DNA of 64,000 bases from positions 248,001 to 312,000 of the forward strand of contig JAIXMP010000040.1 in the NCBI GenBank assembly GCA_025677815.1. Direction: 5' to 3'. The DNA comes from Phascolomyces articulosus. Its lineage: Eukaryota > Mucoromycota > Mucoromycetes > Mucorales > Lichtheimiaceae. A model generated the notes under the pieces. That model saw only the letters and a program-made list of their open reading frames with translations. It ran no database searches and had not been told where the DNA came from. A program made the translations under genes and the position numbers. Shown here piece after piece: positions 37,603 through 47,771 of this stretch; position 1 is the stretch's first letter; the number at the start of each line of letters is the position of its first letter.

Positions 37603-39207
37603 ATGACCAAACGAATTGTTGTTATAGGTGCTGGTATTGTTGGCTTGTCAACTGCATTGGCATTACAAGAGAAAGGTTACCGTGTTACCATTGTTGCCAA
37701 ATGGCTACCCGGTGACATGCACATCGAGTACACATCCCCATGGGCAGGTAAAAAATATAAAGTGAATCACTAGGTATTCCATACCAGGACATTACTTTTT
37801 GACATTTTATTTTCATAGGTGCTCACTGGAGAACTATGGCACCTAATTCAGATAAACTTCTTCAAGGTAAAAAAAAGAACGATCCAGATTTATGCACAAA
37901 AAAGGATGGCCAGCGTTTAATTCGTTCGAATATTTAGAGTTTGATGCAGTGACATATCGTAAATTCTTTGAATTCGCCAAAATCCATCCACGGGAATCAG
38001 GTATTATGGTGCTCCCTGCCATTGACTATTATGACGAACTAAATCCTGATACTCAAACACCATGGTTTCAAAGTTTAGTCAAGGACGTAAGAGAAAAAGA
38101 AATACTTTTGGAGAGGGATCGATATTTTTATGCAATATGAATGATTTACATGTTACTTTTTATAGTTTGAATTTGTTCCTCAAAACGAATTACCTCCTGG
38201 TGCTAAAATTGGACATCGATATACAACAGGTATATAAGTAAAGGAGAGATTAATATTATTTATAATCATGATGCTTATAAATTGCGTACTTTTTTTTGAT
38301 AGTGGTGTTTAATGCACCTCATTATATTCATTGGCTTTTACATCAATTCAAATCTAGAGGGGGTATTGTAGTTCGTCGTGAATTGATTCATATCCGTGAT
38401 TCATTTGATCTTAATGACGGATGGGGCCAAGTGGATGCTGTTGTGAATTGTACGGGTTTACGAGCAAGATACCTAGATGGGGTGAATGATACAAATGTAT
38501 ATCCTACTCGTGGACAAACTGTTATTGTATATGCACCTCATGTCAAAGAAACGGTCACTCATCTTGGTAAATATATGAAGAACGCTCTTACTTGATCTAT
38601 AGAATTTAATGTTGCTTACACAAAAGATTAATTTATTTATCAGGATCCGAGGGTATTACATATCTCATTCCACGCTCAGATGGAACAGTAGTACTTGGTG
38701 GAACTGCAAATAAGCATGATTTGTAAGATCTCGTTTCATATATAACGTAAAAGGTGACAATATTTTGATTCAACTAATAATTAACGTCATGATAGTAACC
38801 CAAATGTTGAAAAAGCAATTGTCGAATCAATTTTGACACGCACACAAATGTTATATCCTAAACTCACTGAAGGTGGATCAAAACCGATTCAAATAGTAGG
38901 AAATGGTGTCGGTCTTCGTCCATCAAGAGTTGGCGGTGTTCGCATAGAACCTGAAATTTATAGTACGTTTACCGACATCATACAAAAAATAATAATAGAT
39001 AGATAGACAGATAGATGGAAATTTTGAAATAAGCAATGCTGATGCTTTAATATATGATAATATACTATAGAAAAATCCAATAATCAAGATATGCTGGTTA
39101 TTCATGCATACGGTCATGGAGGGTTTGGGTACCAATCCAGCTGGGGAGCTGCGCAATATATTTCTAATCTTGTTCAAAAGAATCTGAAGGATCGTGCTAA
39201 TATATAA
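37603..39207 (+). CDS. D-amino-acid oxidase paralogue without PTS1
   Basis: A second DAO-family flavoenzyme. Exons: 37603-37747, 37819-37866 (48 nt), 37938-38086, 38166-38229, 38303-38566, 38644-38722, 38796-38962, 39071-39207; 1053 nt, 350 residues, in phase. Motifs parallel its neighbour: VVIGAGIVGLSTALALQEKG, EYTSPWAGAHWRTM, NCTGLRARYLDG, YPTRGQTVIVYAPH, IPRSDGTVVLGGTAN, GLRPSRVGGVR (carboxylate-binding Arg) and AYGHGGFGYQSSWG. All but one or two intron positions correspond to the first copy, indicating duplication. The C-terminus is DRANI, with no SKL-type peroxisomal signal, so it may be cytosolic or imported otherwise. The third exon (acceptor TTTAG at 37937) is short of flanking evidence but restores EFDAVTYRKFFEFA exactly where the family needs it. 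Confidence 0.88.
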
Positions 39208-40090
39208 TTTTTTTTTTTTACATTCTGTCATTATTTTATAAAATGATAAAGATTATTTTATATATACTACTATTTAGTATATGTACGAAGGTGGTATATA
39301 ATACTATATGATACAAATTTTACATAATAAAAAAACATGAGTAGAAATTTAGTTGGCAGTATCATATTTTTGGTATTATATATAATAATAGTCTATGAAC
39401 TATAACTATAAAGAAATAGAATTTTAACAACAATACAGGCGATTTTTTTACTTGGGAAGAGATTGGGGGATATTCATAGCATCAAACACGTCTTCAAGTG
39501 CGTTATTCAGGATCAAAGCTTTGTTGCTACTCAAACAAAATGGGCATGTTTTAAAGTTTTTGCTTGCAGACTTTAGAATGCAAGATTTGCAGAAATTGTA
39601 ATCACGCAAGCAATGATAACTTTTGATATGAACAAGGTGTATGTCGAGAATAGTAGGACGTGATATTTTGCCAGCAGCTTTACACATCAAACACATGAAT
39701 TCCAATTGTGTCAAAGCAACTTCACAGAAAGAAAACAAATCATAGATACCGACTTTTCGTTTATACGATGATGCAAGAAGTCTTTTCCAAATGTGAGCAT
39801 TTGTCCAATCCTTATTGATCACCTTCATGATATGTGCATATTTCAGGTTGTCTGGCATCAAGACAGTTTCTTGTATTTCTCTTGTTTCAAATTATTTGAC
39901 TTCTTCCGAGAAAAGGCGAGTTTCACCTTCACTCCAATAATCAAGATCAAGTACAGAATGGAATGTAATCATATAATCAGTTCGCTTATTCATTTCCTCG
40001 TCATCGAATACTCTTGAAGCAAGCTGTTGGATCATATTACGACGTAGAAACAATCAAAAAATATATGTTAGTCCACATGTTTTACTCGAT

Positions 40091-40117
40091 ATAATAATAA
40101 TAATAATAATAATAAAA
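40091..40117. repeat. (AAT)n microsatellite
   Basis: About nine tandem AAT units just left of the LINE target site, inside intron 2 of the SRA-RING pseudogene. Confidence 0.9.
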
Positions 40118-40123
40118 TGAGAG

Positions 40124-40138
40124 CTATTTATCCGTTTG
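40124..40138. repeat. Target-site duplication, left copy
   Basis: CTATTTATCCGTTTG, identical to 41558-41572 and directly abutting the LINE. In the host gene, read on the minus strand, it is the end of exon 2 (coding QTDK followed by TAG). Confidence 0.93.
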
Positions 40139-41557
40139 CAGAACGTACCAACATACCGGTTATATACTAAAACAATTCCCATGGTTAAAACATTCAAGTA
40201 TCTTGGTATACCCTTTAACCAGTTTGGTATTGTCAGCGATCTTCTCATTAACCAGCGGATCACTAAAGCAACCGGAAGTATGGCACTCCTTAGACAATTG
40301 GGTATACAACAATATGGAGTTGGGCTTTGGCCAACCCTTAGAGCCTATCGCACCTTCGTCCGCCCAGTGATGGAATATGGAATAGCAATATCAACATTAT
40401 CTCAAGTACAAATCGACAAACTTGATAAAGCACAAAAAGGATGTATCAAAATGACCCTCAATCGCAATGCTAAAACACAATTCCCAACTATCGTTCCTAT
40501 GGTTATGGCTAATATACCATCGATGAAAATTCGAACACGTACTCTTCAATTCAAATTCGTCACCTGGCTACAAAATTTACCAGTTTCAACGCTAGTCAAA
40601 TCGATTGAACTATTGTTCCTTTGGAACAAAATCCTGGCGAACACTGGAAAAAGCTATCAACCAGGAACCAATTTTATCAACTTTATAACAAACTCAAAAA
40701 ATCTCCTAAACCATCAAACGATTTAATCTCAGCAACAATCCAGCAAAAACGCGATGAAGAATTTAAGCTCTTAAAAGATAAATTCAAAGCCATCTCTTGT
40801 ATGCGGGATATTCGAGTGGTCGAACCAATAATGTACTTGGAACTGCCATCAAAAGATCGGCATAGGATGATAAAATGGAGAATGCATTGGCTACCATCCT
40901 ATCCCATTAAAACGTGTCGGTGTGGAGAAATAAACGCAACAAGGGAGCATTATAAAATATGTCCACGGCTTCAACCCTTATTACTAAAACTTCTTGATCA
41001 CTATGGAACTATTCCAGATCTAAAACATCCAGTACAACCCTTGGATTATATCTTGAATAATCTCCCTCGCAATGAAGTAGTCCTTGGCAATAAACGATGG
41101 ATAAAGGCCTGGCCAGCCCTTATTCGCGTACTACGAGAAATTGATTTTCTAAGTCATGCAGATGCAGACTTCAACCTGAATGACGAACCTGACCCAGAAG
41201 TAACAATGAAACAACAACAAAACAACACCCAAAGTTAACCTTCCTGGAATCTAATTTCACCTCAAATCGTAACCCACTCTCTCCCTCTTATTCGTATTTT
41301 TCCCTTTCACCTTATCCTTATATATTCTCATAGTTATCACATTAAATCTTATGTATCCTACATAATAGTACCCAAAACATAGCTTTATATTCTCTCTCCA
41401 ACATACAAGTTAGCTTTTTTCCCCAAAGGGTTTTTTTTTCCGTTATTCTTTCTATATTTCCTATTTACAACATATAAAGAACCGCAAGGAAGTGACCATA
41501 TGCTCAAGGCGCCGGTCTGTCACCTTCCACAATAAAATCATAATAATAATTTTTCAC
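40139..41557 (+). mobile_element. 5'-truncated LINE (non-LTR retrotransposon) insertion
   Basis: A 1419-bp insertion encoding the C-terminal part of a LINE ORF2 protein, beginning downstream of the reverse-transcriptase catalytic core. It includes [15 protein letters not shown], a thumb-like segment ([36 protein letters not shown]) and a C-terminal Cys/His zinc knuckle (CRCGEINATREHYKICPRL). The reading frame shifts near 40600-40630, so this copy is dead. It opposes the transcription direction of its host pseudogene and ends in a short A/T-rich tail (about 41532-41557). A 15-bp direct repeat flanks it exactly. 5' truncation plus a target-site duplication is the signature of target-primed reverse transcription. 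Confidence 0.9.
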
Positions 41558-41572
41558 CTATTTATCCGTTTG
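41558..41572. repeat. Target-site duplication, right copy
   Basis: CTATTTATCCGTTTG, identical to 40124-40138. It is still attached to the SRA-coding exon 2 of the host pseudogene. Confidence 0.93.
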
Positions 41573-42358
41573 TGACCATGGTTTGGGTGGTCGATCATCG
41601 TGCTCCATATCAAAACCCCAAACCTTATATCCCCTATAACCATCGGTAGGTGTATATTTACGTACTTTATAAATTACATCGTTACGGAATCCTTCTGCAG
41701 GCTCAAAAGTTTGTCCTTTTGACGATAACCACGAATGACGCGAATCGGCACCCCCTGACGCCAATTATCCCCAACATCAGCGCCATGGATAATATCCACA
41801 AAAGGTGCTGCGCAGCATTTTGCCAATAACAAGTTACGTTCTTCTATCGTCTGGTCATTTACTAGTCCTGTAGTTACATCTCTTCCCCCCCTTGCCCTGT
41901 ATACATAATTGAATATCCGTAATCTTCATCCTCTTCGTAGCCACCGGACATGACGATACTAAAGACTTTACCCTTTTCCACTAGTCCATCAATACCAGCT
42001 TGGATGGTTCTAGAAGAATATATAGATGTTTATTTATTGTTTTTTTAATAGTCAAACTTTTTTTTCCTTTTCGAGAAAAAAAGACGCGTTTGTTTACTCT
42101 TATATACCAATTTACCCGTGAAGCCCAACGGAAGCTAACTGTACGTTGTTCATTGTTCTGAATCCAGTTGGTACAATAGGAGGGGATCCAATAATATGTT
42201 TTTTGAAAATGGCAGTTTTATTCATTACAGATCCTTGATCAGGTGTTTCTTCAATGCATCGAACGAAACGTCCTAAGAGAAAAATAAATTTAACCCCATC
42301 TCGATGGATCTGAAATCCAGCGTGTGATCCTTCAAGCAATGTTGTCGTTTAAGGTCAT

Positions 42359-42973
42359 GGCGCAGTATTTTACTGTTTCAGAAATTTTCGAAACTGAAAA
42401 CTGAGGGTAAGAGAAATTTCATTTTCACTGGTTTGCTTGCTATTTATCATTTTTCTAATTATACTTATTGCTGTTGTTTTATATCATTCCTCTTTGTATT
42501 TTATGAATATATAATTCATATATATTGCTTATTATTGCCATAACATTATTTGATTAGATTCAACACATTGATATACTTTTTACATATTTAATTGATATAA
42601 ATTACAATCGAAAACTACTAGTTCAAAAGAAATATTAAAGAGATGAGGTATATACAGCAGATTCATGAGTATCAACCGAGAATAAAAAATAAAGGAAGGA
42701 AAGAAAGAAATTTGATAATACATAGTATCAGAATGCAAATTATATATAGCTTGATAATAAAAAAGAAATATGAGCAGTAGCAGAATAAAGCTAGAAAGGG
42801 GTTTTAAATGCGCAAATGGGTGGGAGAGGGGGAGGGGGTCGAGTATAAAATATTATTGGATAAGTATAATTATTGATGTTATATATATATATATATGCAT
42901 ACGTTGTATGTGAGTACCTCATTATATATGCCTGTGTTCATCATTGTGGTTGTTAAATTATGTACCCATTTTT
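42359..42973. other. Spacer between the two SRA-RING genes
   Basis: About 600 bp of AT-rich DNA with a TA run near 42880-42896 and a G-rich stretch near 42822-42840. It holds the pseudogene promoter and the 3' flank of the intact gene. No other gene was seen. Confidence 0.6.
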
Positions 42974-44453
42974 TTATCGACGTTGTTGAATCTTCATAGC
43001 ACGGAACACTTCACTAAGAGTATCTTTGGGAAAAAGTCGCGGAGCAAGACAATTGGGACATGTTTTAATACCTCTGGCACTGGATTTATCAATGCAAGCC
43101 TTGCAGAAATTACAGTCGCAGCGTACACAATGATAACTTTTTCCATGGACAAGTGGTATTTCAAGTAAAGGCGTATTATTGAAACGACCAGGAGTGGATT
43201 TACACAAAAGGCAGATAAATTCCAGCTGTGTAAGAGCCACTTCACAGAATGACATCAAGTCACGAATACCGGCCTTTTTCTGATACATGCGATCAAATAA
43301 TCGTCTCCAGATACGTTTATTGGTCACATCATCATAAATGGCTTCTAAAAGATCTCCACGTGGCTTAAAGATGGTGTTGTCAGGTATTAAAAGTTCTTCA
43401 TTGAAATCTTTCACGTCTCGAGTCATATCGGGTTTGCGATAATTTCCTGCTACAATACCTTCCCAGTAACCAGGATGAACACGCCAAAGTGCAAGCACTG
43501 AGAAAAATGTAATCATATAATCATTTCGTCTGACAAAGTCGTCTTCATGAAAGACACGTGGAGCAACTTGTAACCTGGCTCTACGACGTAGAAACAAGAT
43601 CACATATATGTTAGATTGTTATCGTTCTTCATTTTTATACGTTTTTACATCACAATATATAAACATATATTTCACTTATCAGTTGTTGTCCATGGCTCAG
43701 GGGATCGATCGTCGCGTCGTAAAATAAAACGCCAAATTTTATATCCAGTATAGCCAGTGGATTCCCAATATTCTGATACCTTGTAAATACCATCATATCG
43801 GTAACCTTCACCTGGCCCATAGCTGCCATCAACTTGTTTTGCTGATCCAGATCCACGTACCACACGGATGGGAGAACCATTTCGCCAATTATCACCAGCA
43901 TTTGCTCCTGATCGATCCACCGGTGCTGCGCAGCATTTGGCAAGAAGCAAATTCCGTCCTTCAAGCTTTTGATCAAACGTTTGCTGGCCAGTCGTTTTAT
44001 CTCGACCACCTGCACCAGTGTAAACAATAGTATCTCCACGATCCTCATTTTCAGCATACTCACCAGACATGACAATACTAAACACTTTGCCTTCTTGAAC
44101 AGAACCATCAATACCAGCTTGAATTGCTCTATATGTCTTATTAGTATTGCTATTATTGTCATCATATTAAATCGTACATAGAAAAAAGAGAAGAACATGT
44201 TGAATAATACTTACCGATGGATGCCAATAGATGCAAGCTGCTTTTTGGTCATGGTTGTAAATCCAGTGGGGACAATGGGAATCGCTCCAATAATATGTTT
44301 TTTAAAGATCGTTGTTTTATCCTGCACAGCTTCACGATTAGGTGTTCCACGAATGGTACGAATGTAACGTGTTGAAGGTGAAATAATTTGGACTTGATCA
44401 GGCTTAACTATGAATCCAGCTTGTGGACCTTCATAAATTGACATGTCAGCCAT
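42974..44453 (-). CDS. UHRF-like SRA (YDG) and RING E3 protein
   Basis: An SRA domain that in UHRF1/VIM proteins flips and reads modified cytosine, joined to a RING E3 ubiquitin-ligase module. Exons: 44453-44215, 44128-43676, 43580-42974; 1299 nt, 432 residues. SRA hallmarks: EGPQAGF, FSIVMSGEYAENEDRGD, YTGAGGRDKTTGQQ, RNLLLAKCCAAP, GDNWRNGSPIRVVRG, YRYDGIYKVSEYW, GYKIWRF and RRDDRSPEPW (to about residue 225). The RING region is about 340-425: CEVALTQLEFICLLC, HGKSYHCVRCDCNFCKAC, GIKTCPNC, followed by the helix TLSEVFRAMKI. Unlike human UHRF1 there is no ubiquitin-like, tandem-Tudor or PHD domain. Intron 2 uses a GTGAAA donor. It shares a 507-bp divergent promoter with the severin gene. A nuclear role in methylation maintenance or another DNA-mark readout is inference. 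Confidence 0.9.
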
Positions 44454-44960
44454 TTTGGTACTTTATTGTATAAAAAGAGGTCGAAGTTTCTTGTATCACG
44501 ATAAACGGCGCAACACTTTATTTTTTTGTTTTCAAATATGTAAATTAAAACAAAATTTTTATGCGAAAAAAAAAATATATATTAAGTAATCACATGGCAT
44601 CTTCCAAGGCACTGGTTTGCTATATTGTTGGTAAAAAGCACCTGAACTAATAAAATAAGAGCACAGTTATTTTGCTGGGTAAAAAACAACACATTACTGT
44701 ATGCATGAAAGATCAAATTCTTTTGGGTTGAACTATGGTATAATAAGCTTTACCAACTGGATTGTTGCTAAGCCGGTTTGAATCTGAAAAATGGTAAATT
44801 GGGATGGTTCCACACGATGCATTGCCAAGGACAGCGATTAGCCGGTCTTGATATTCCGTCAACTTGCATATTTTTAGGCCCTCTTTTTTTTACTACTTCT
44901 TTCACTTTTTGAATCACTTTTCAAAAAAAAAAAAAACCAAAACGACATACTTTTTTCATC
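44454..44960. other. Divergent promoter SRA-RING / severin
   Basis: About 500 bp between two divergent starts, AT-rich, with a pyrimidine-rich leader directly before the severin ATG. No TATA box was confidently assigned. Confidence 0.55.
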
Positions 44961-46761
44961 ATGCTTAGAAATTCATCTTGGCGTAAGTCTTTTTTTTTCT
45001 TGTTTCATAAAACGCTCTGCTCTTTATTTTAATAACACTCTTTTAAAACTATACAGGTCTCGACGAAACAAACCTTGCCAACTTTGGCTCGGAACTTGAA
45101 CGCGAACATAGAAAGGAACAAGGTGCTCTTGAAGAAGCCTGGAACTATGAAGGTTCACCCATTGGTAATGAACCGTAAGTAATACCCATGGCAAACGAAC
45201 TCATTTTGACAAGTAGTGTGTGAATGTTTTAAAAAAAAGAAAGGGGAGGATTTTTGTGTTTATGTACTTGTGCTAATAAGAAATCATAGTGGTCTTTGGG
45301 TTTGGCGGGTCCAGAACTTTGCTTTAGTCACTGTACCTGAGAAGCAATATGGCCAGTTTTACCAAGGTATTTAAATATATTAATAGCAAATTTATTACAT
45401 TGGATTGTTGTTAAACAGTTTTAGTTTCTATTTATATAAATTGAATAGGTGACAGTTACGTTGTCCTCAAGGTGAGAAGAATATCATTTTTTTATATTAT
45501 TTTTATGTACGAGAAGAAAGGATCATGATTACTGAATACGAAAGAATTATATATTAGACAACTAAGAAGGGCAACTCGGATGGTCTTGTCCATCATATTC
45601 ACTTTTGGCTCGGTCGCGAAACTACACAGGTATATATATACATATGGGTGTGATGTTAAATTCTGTTCTTTTATTTATTATGATTACTTTTGCTTATGAT
45701 GGATATAACAATCTGTAGGATGAAGCTGGTACTGCAGCTTACAAGACTGTTGAACTTGATGATTGTAAGTATACTATGTTTCTTTCCATTTCTTTAAATA
45801 TATATTATAGTTCTAATGATAATAACTTGTTTTTTGAATGGATTTATAGATTTGGATACCTTGGCAACCCAACATCGCGAAGTGATGCGACGTGAATCAC
45901 GACTTTTCAAAAGTTATTTCAAGACGTTAGGATATCTTCAAGGTGGTTTCGCCAGTGGATTTAACCACGTGGAAGAAGAAGAAATTCCCAAGCGTCTTTT
46001 GCGTGTCCATCGACCTTCTGAACTTGAAGGTACCCGTACTCAAAATGCTGTCGTCATTTCTGAAGTTCCTCTTAGCCACGAAAGTTTGCGCTCAAGAGCT
46101 GTGTTTGTTCTTGATACTGGCGACAAGGTCTATCAATGGCAAGGAAAGGAATCACGTGGTATTGAAAAGGCAAAGGCTGCTGAATATATTTCCCAACTTA
46201 TTAGCGATCGTGATGGCAAGGGTGAAATGGTAGTGATTGGTAAGCTCTCCCACATTATTTTCTTTCAAATAGTAGTTATCTAAATTTATATTCTTTATAC
46301 TGATTAAACATGCGTGGATTCGCATTTTAGAACAAAACTCTGGAAGTGAATATGAATTCTGGGAAGCACTTGGTGATGAAGGTGAAGTTGTGGATGGTGA
46401 AGAAGAAGAAGAGGAAGAAGAAGCAAAGGAATTAGAAGAAAGCTCGGTGAAAAAGTTGTTTGTTTTACGCAAGTCGCATGCTTCTCTTGGCCTCAAGCTC
46501 AAGTTCGAACTTGTTGCAGAAGAAAAGATTACCAAGGATATGTTCGATACCAGCCATGTCTATATTTTTGATGTTGGTCATCAAGTATATGCTTGGTTTG
46601 GTCGTGAAGCTGGTCGTCGTGAACGTCGTGCTGGTCTGCAATATGCTCAAGATTATGTCAAGGATATTGAACGATCTGCATTCACTCCTATTTGTAAAGT
46701 AGTTGAAGGTGGTGAAGATGAACTCTTTGAATCTAGCTTGGAAGGCTGGCAAGGATGGTAA
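44961..46761 (+). CDS. Gelsolin-family actin-severing protein (severin/fragmin-like)
   Basis: A Ca2+-regulated actin filament severing and capping protein with three gelsolin-like repeats. Exons: 44961-44982 (22 nt), 45057-45174, 45290-45366, 45451-45473 (23 nt), 45558-45629, 45719-45764, 45850-46239, 46331-46761; 1179 nt, 392 residues. Repeat 1 begins GLWVWRVQNFALV and includes GDSYVVLKT, IHFWLGRETTQDEAGTAAYK; repeat 2 has VPLSHESLRSRAVFVLDTGD and VYQWQGKESRGIEKAKAAEY; repeat 3 has THVYIFD-type DTSHVYIFDVGHQVYAWFG after an acidic Glu-rich loop (about residues 270-285). Length fits three-repeat severin/fragmin (about 360-370 aa) rather than six-repeat gelsolin. Two exons of only 22 and 23 nt are required to keep the frame. 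Severin-type proteins occur in Mucoromycota and slime moulds but not in yeast. Confidence 0.9.
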
Positions 46762-47771
46762 AAAAAGAACGAAACAGAATGTGGAGTTCTCTTCCTTTTG
46801 TTACTTTTTTTTTTTTTACCATTCAAACTGAATTGTATATTTTTTTTCTTCCTTCTCTTTTAACTGTATGCAATGTTATTTTTTTTTATTATACATTAAA
46901 ACTGTATGATTATATCTGTATTGACAAGAATATATCCTCGTTCCTGTATTATCAGAAAAAATATTTCATATATTATTTTTTAACTACTATTACTTGGGAT
47001 AATTTATCCAATGTTAGAGTTATGGTTCAATTACCAGTTGGTGGTTATATAGTAATGCCTTTTACAGTTTAGTATCTTTGAATGAATATAACTTTATATT
47101 CCTTTAAAATCGCTTTATGGTTTCCATATATGATGATGAAAAAAAATCCAGTAGTCTACAGCAGACAAAATGAAGAAAGAGGTATAATTAATGGAATACG
47201 TAGTTGTTTTACTCTTATGATTTGTTGATTGAGAAATAAAGAAGTTGAAAGAAACCTTGTACTACAATATGGCATTAAAACCGGGACTCGATCAATTTAC
47301 TCACTATTTATACTTCCTTAACACTTTATATATTAAAAAAAGAAAACATTCAATCAAATCATCGATCCGTAAAGTTTCTTGGATTGGATTATATTTTAAT
47401 GCAACTTGTTATGTATTAATTATGTTTAGCTGAAGTATATTAACAAGAATATAAACAAAGACAAAAGCAAGTATTATGTTGTGCAACGAATCCTTCAGTT
47501 TTACAAGCGTTACATACAACCTTGAATTATTATTTTTTTTACCAAAGCATCAATTGGACCAAAATGTACATTAATCTCATAAGAAAGAGAGATGCGATGA
47601 TCGTATACATGTGATCCTTATTTATATGGATGAATTACTCATCGGAATACAATTTTACCAAAACGGCGATAATGTTCATCCAAGGACCGCCTTGTATTTC
47701 ATACTTTTTTCTTCTTCTTTCCGAGTGTTTTCTCTTCTCTCCTTCTAACCCCAACAAAAAAAGGAAAACAA
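46762..47771. other. Spacer between severin and phosphotransferase genes
   Basis: One kilobase of AT-rich DNA that must include the severin 3' UTR and the promoter of the next gene. ORFs at 46755-47072 and 47245-47433 have no recognisable features. Nothing supported. Confidence 0.55.

Larger units (their letters stand above)
39448..42358 (-). pseudogene. UHRF-like SRA-RING paralogue, pseudogene split by a LINE
   Basis: A broken duplicate of the intact SRA-RING gene at 42974-44453. Segments: exon 1 remnant about 42358-42116 (SHAGFQIHRDG, KKHIIGSPPIVPTGF), exon 2 about 42011-41558 (VFSIVMSGGYEEDED, NLLLAKCCAAP, GDNWRQGVPIRVIRG, YRGYKVWGFD), then the LINE, then exon 3 about 40036-39448 (NKRTDYMITFHS, FCEVALTQLEFMC). 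Lesions: a frameshift between the start ATG and the SRA sequence; a frameshift at the G-run around 41885-41891; another around 41720-41745; the intron-2 donor GT lost; its acceptor AG changed to AA at 40038-40037; TAA at 39892-39894; and RING Cys positions lost where the intact copy has CVRCDCNFCKAC (here CLRDYNFCKSC). All lesions are direct comparisons with the intact neighbour. Confidence 0.88.

Noticed and set aside
40084..40120. LINE poly-A tail at the left end
   Set aside because: The AAT repeat lies outside the left target-site duplication and on the 5' side of the element, so it belongs to the host intron.
44740..44800. Possible tRNA B-box-like sequence (GGTTTGAATCT)
   Set aside because: No matching A-box, acceptor-stem complementarity or cloverleaf could be drawn. 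No tRNA was found anywhere in the window.
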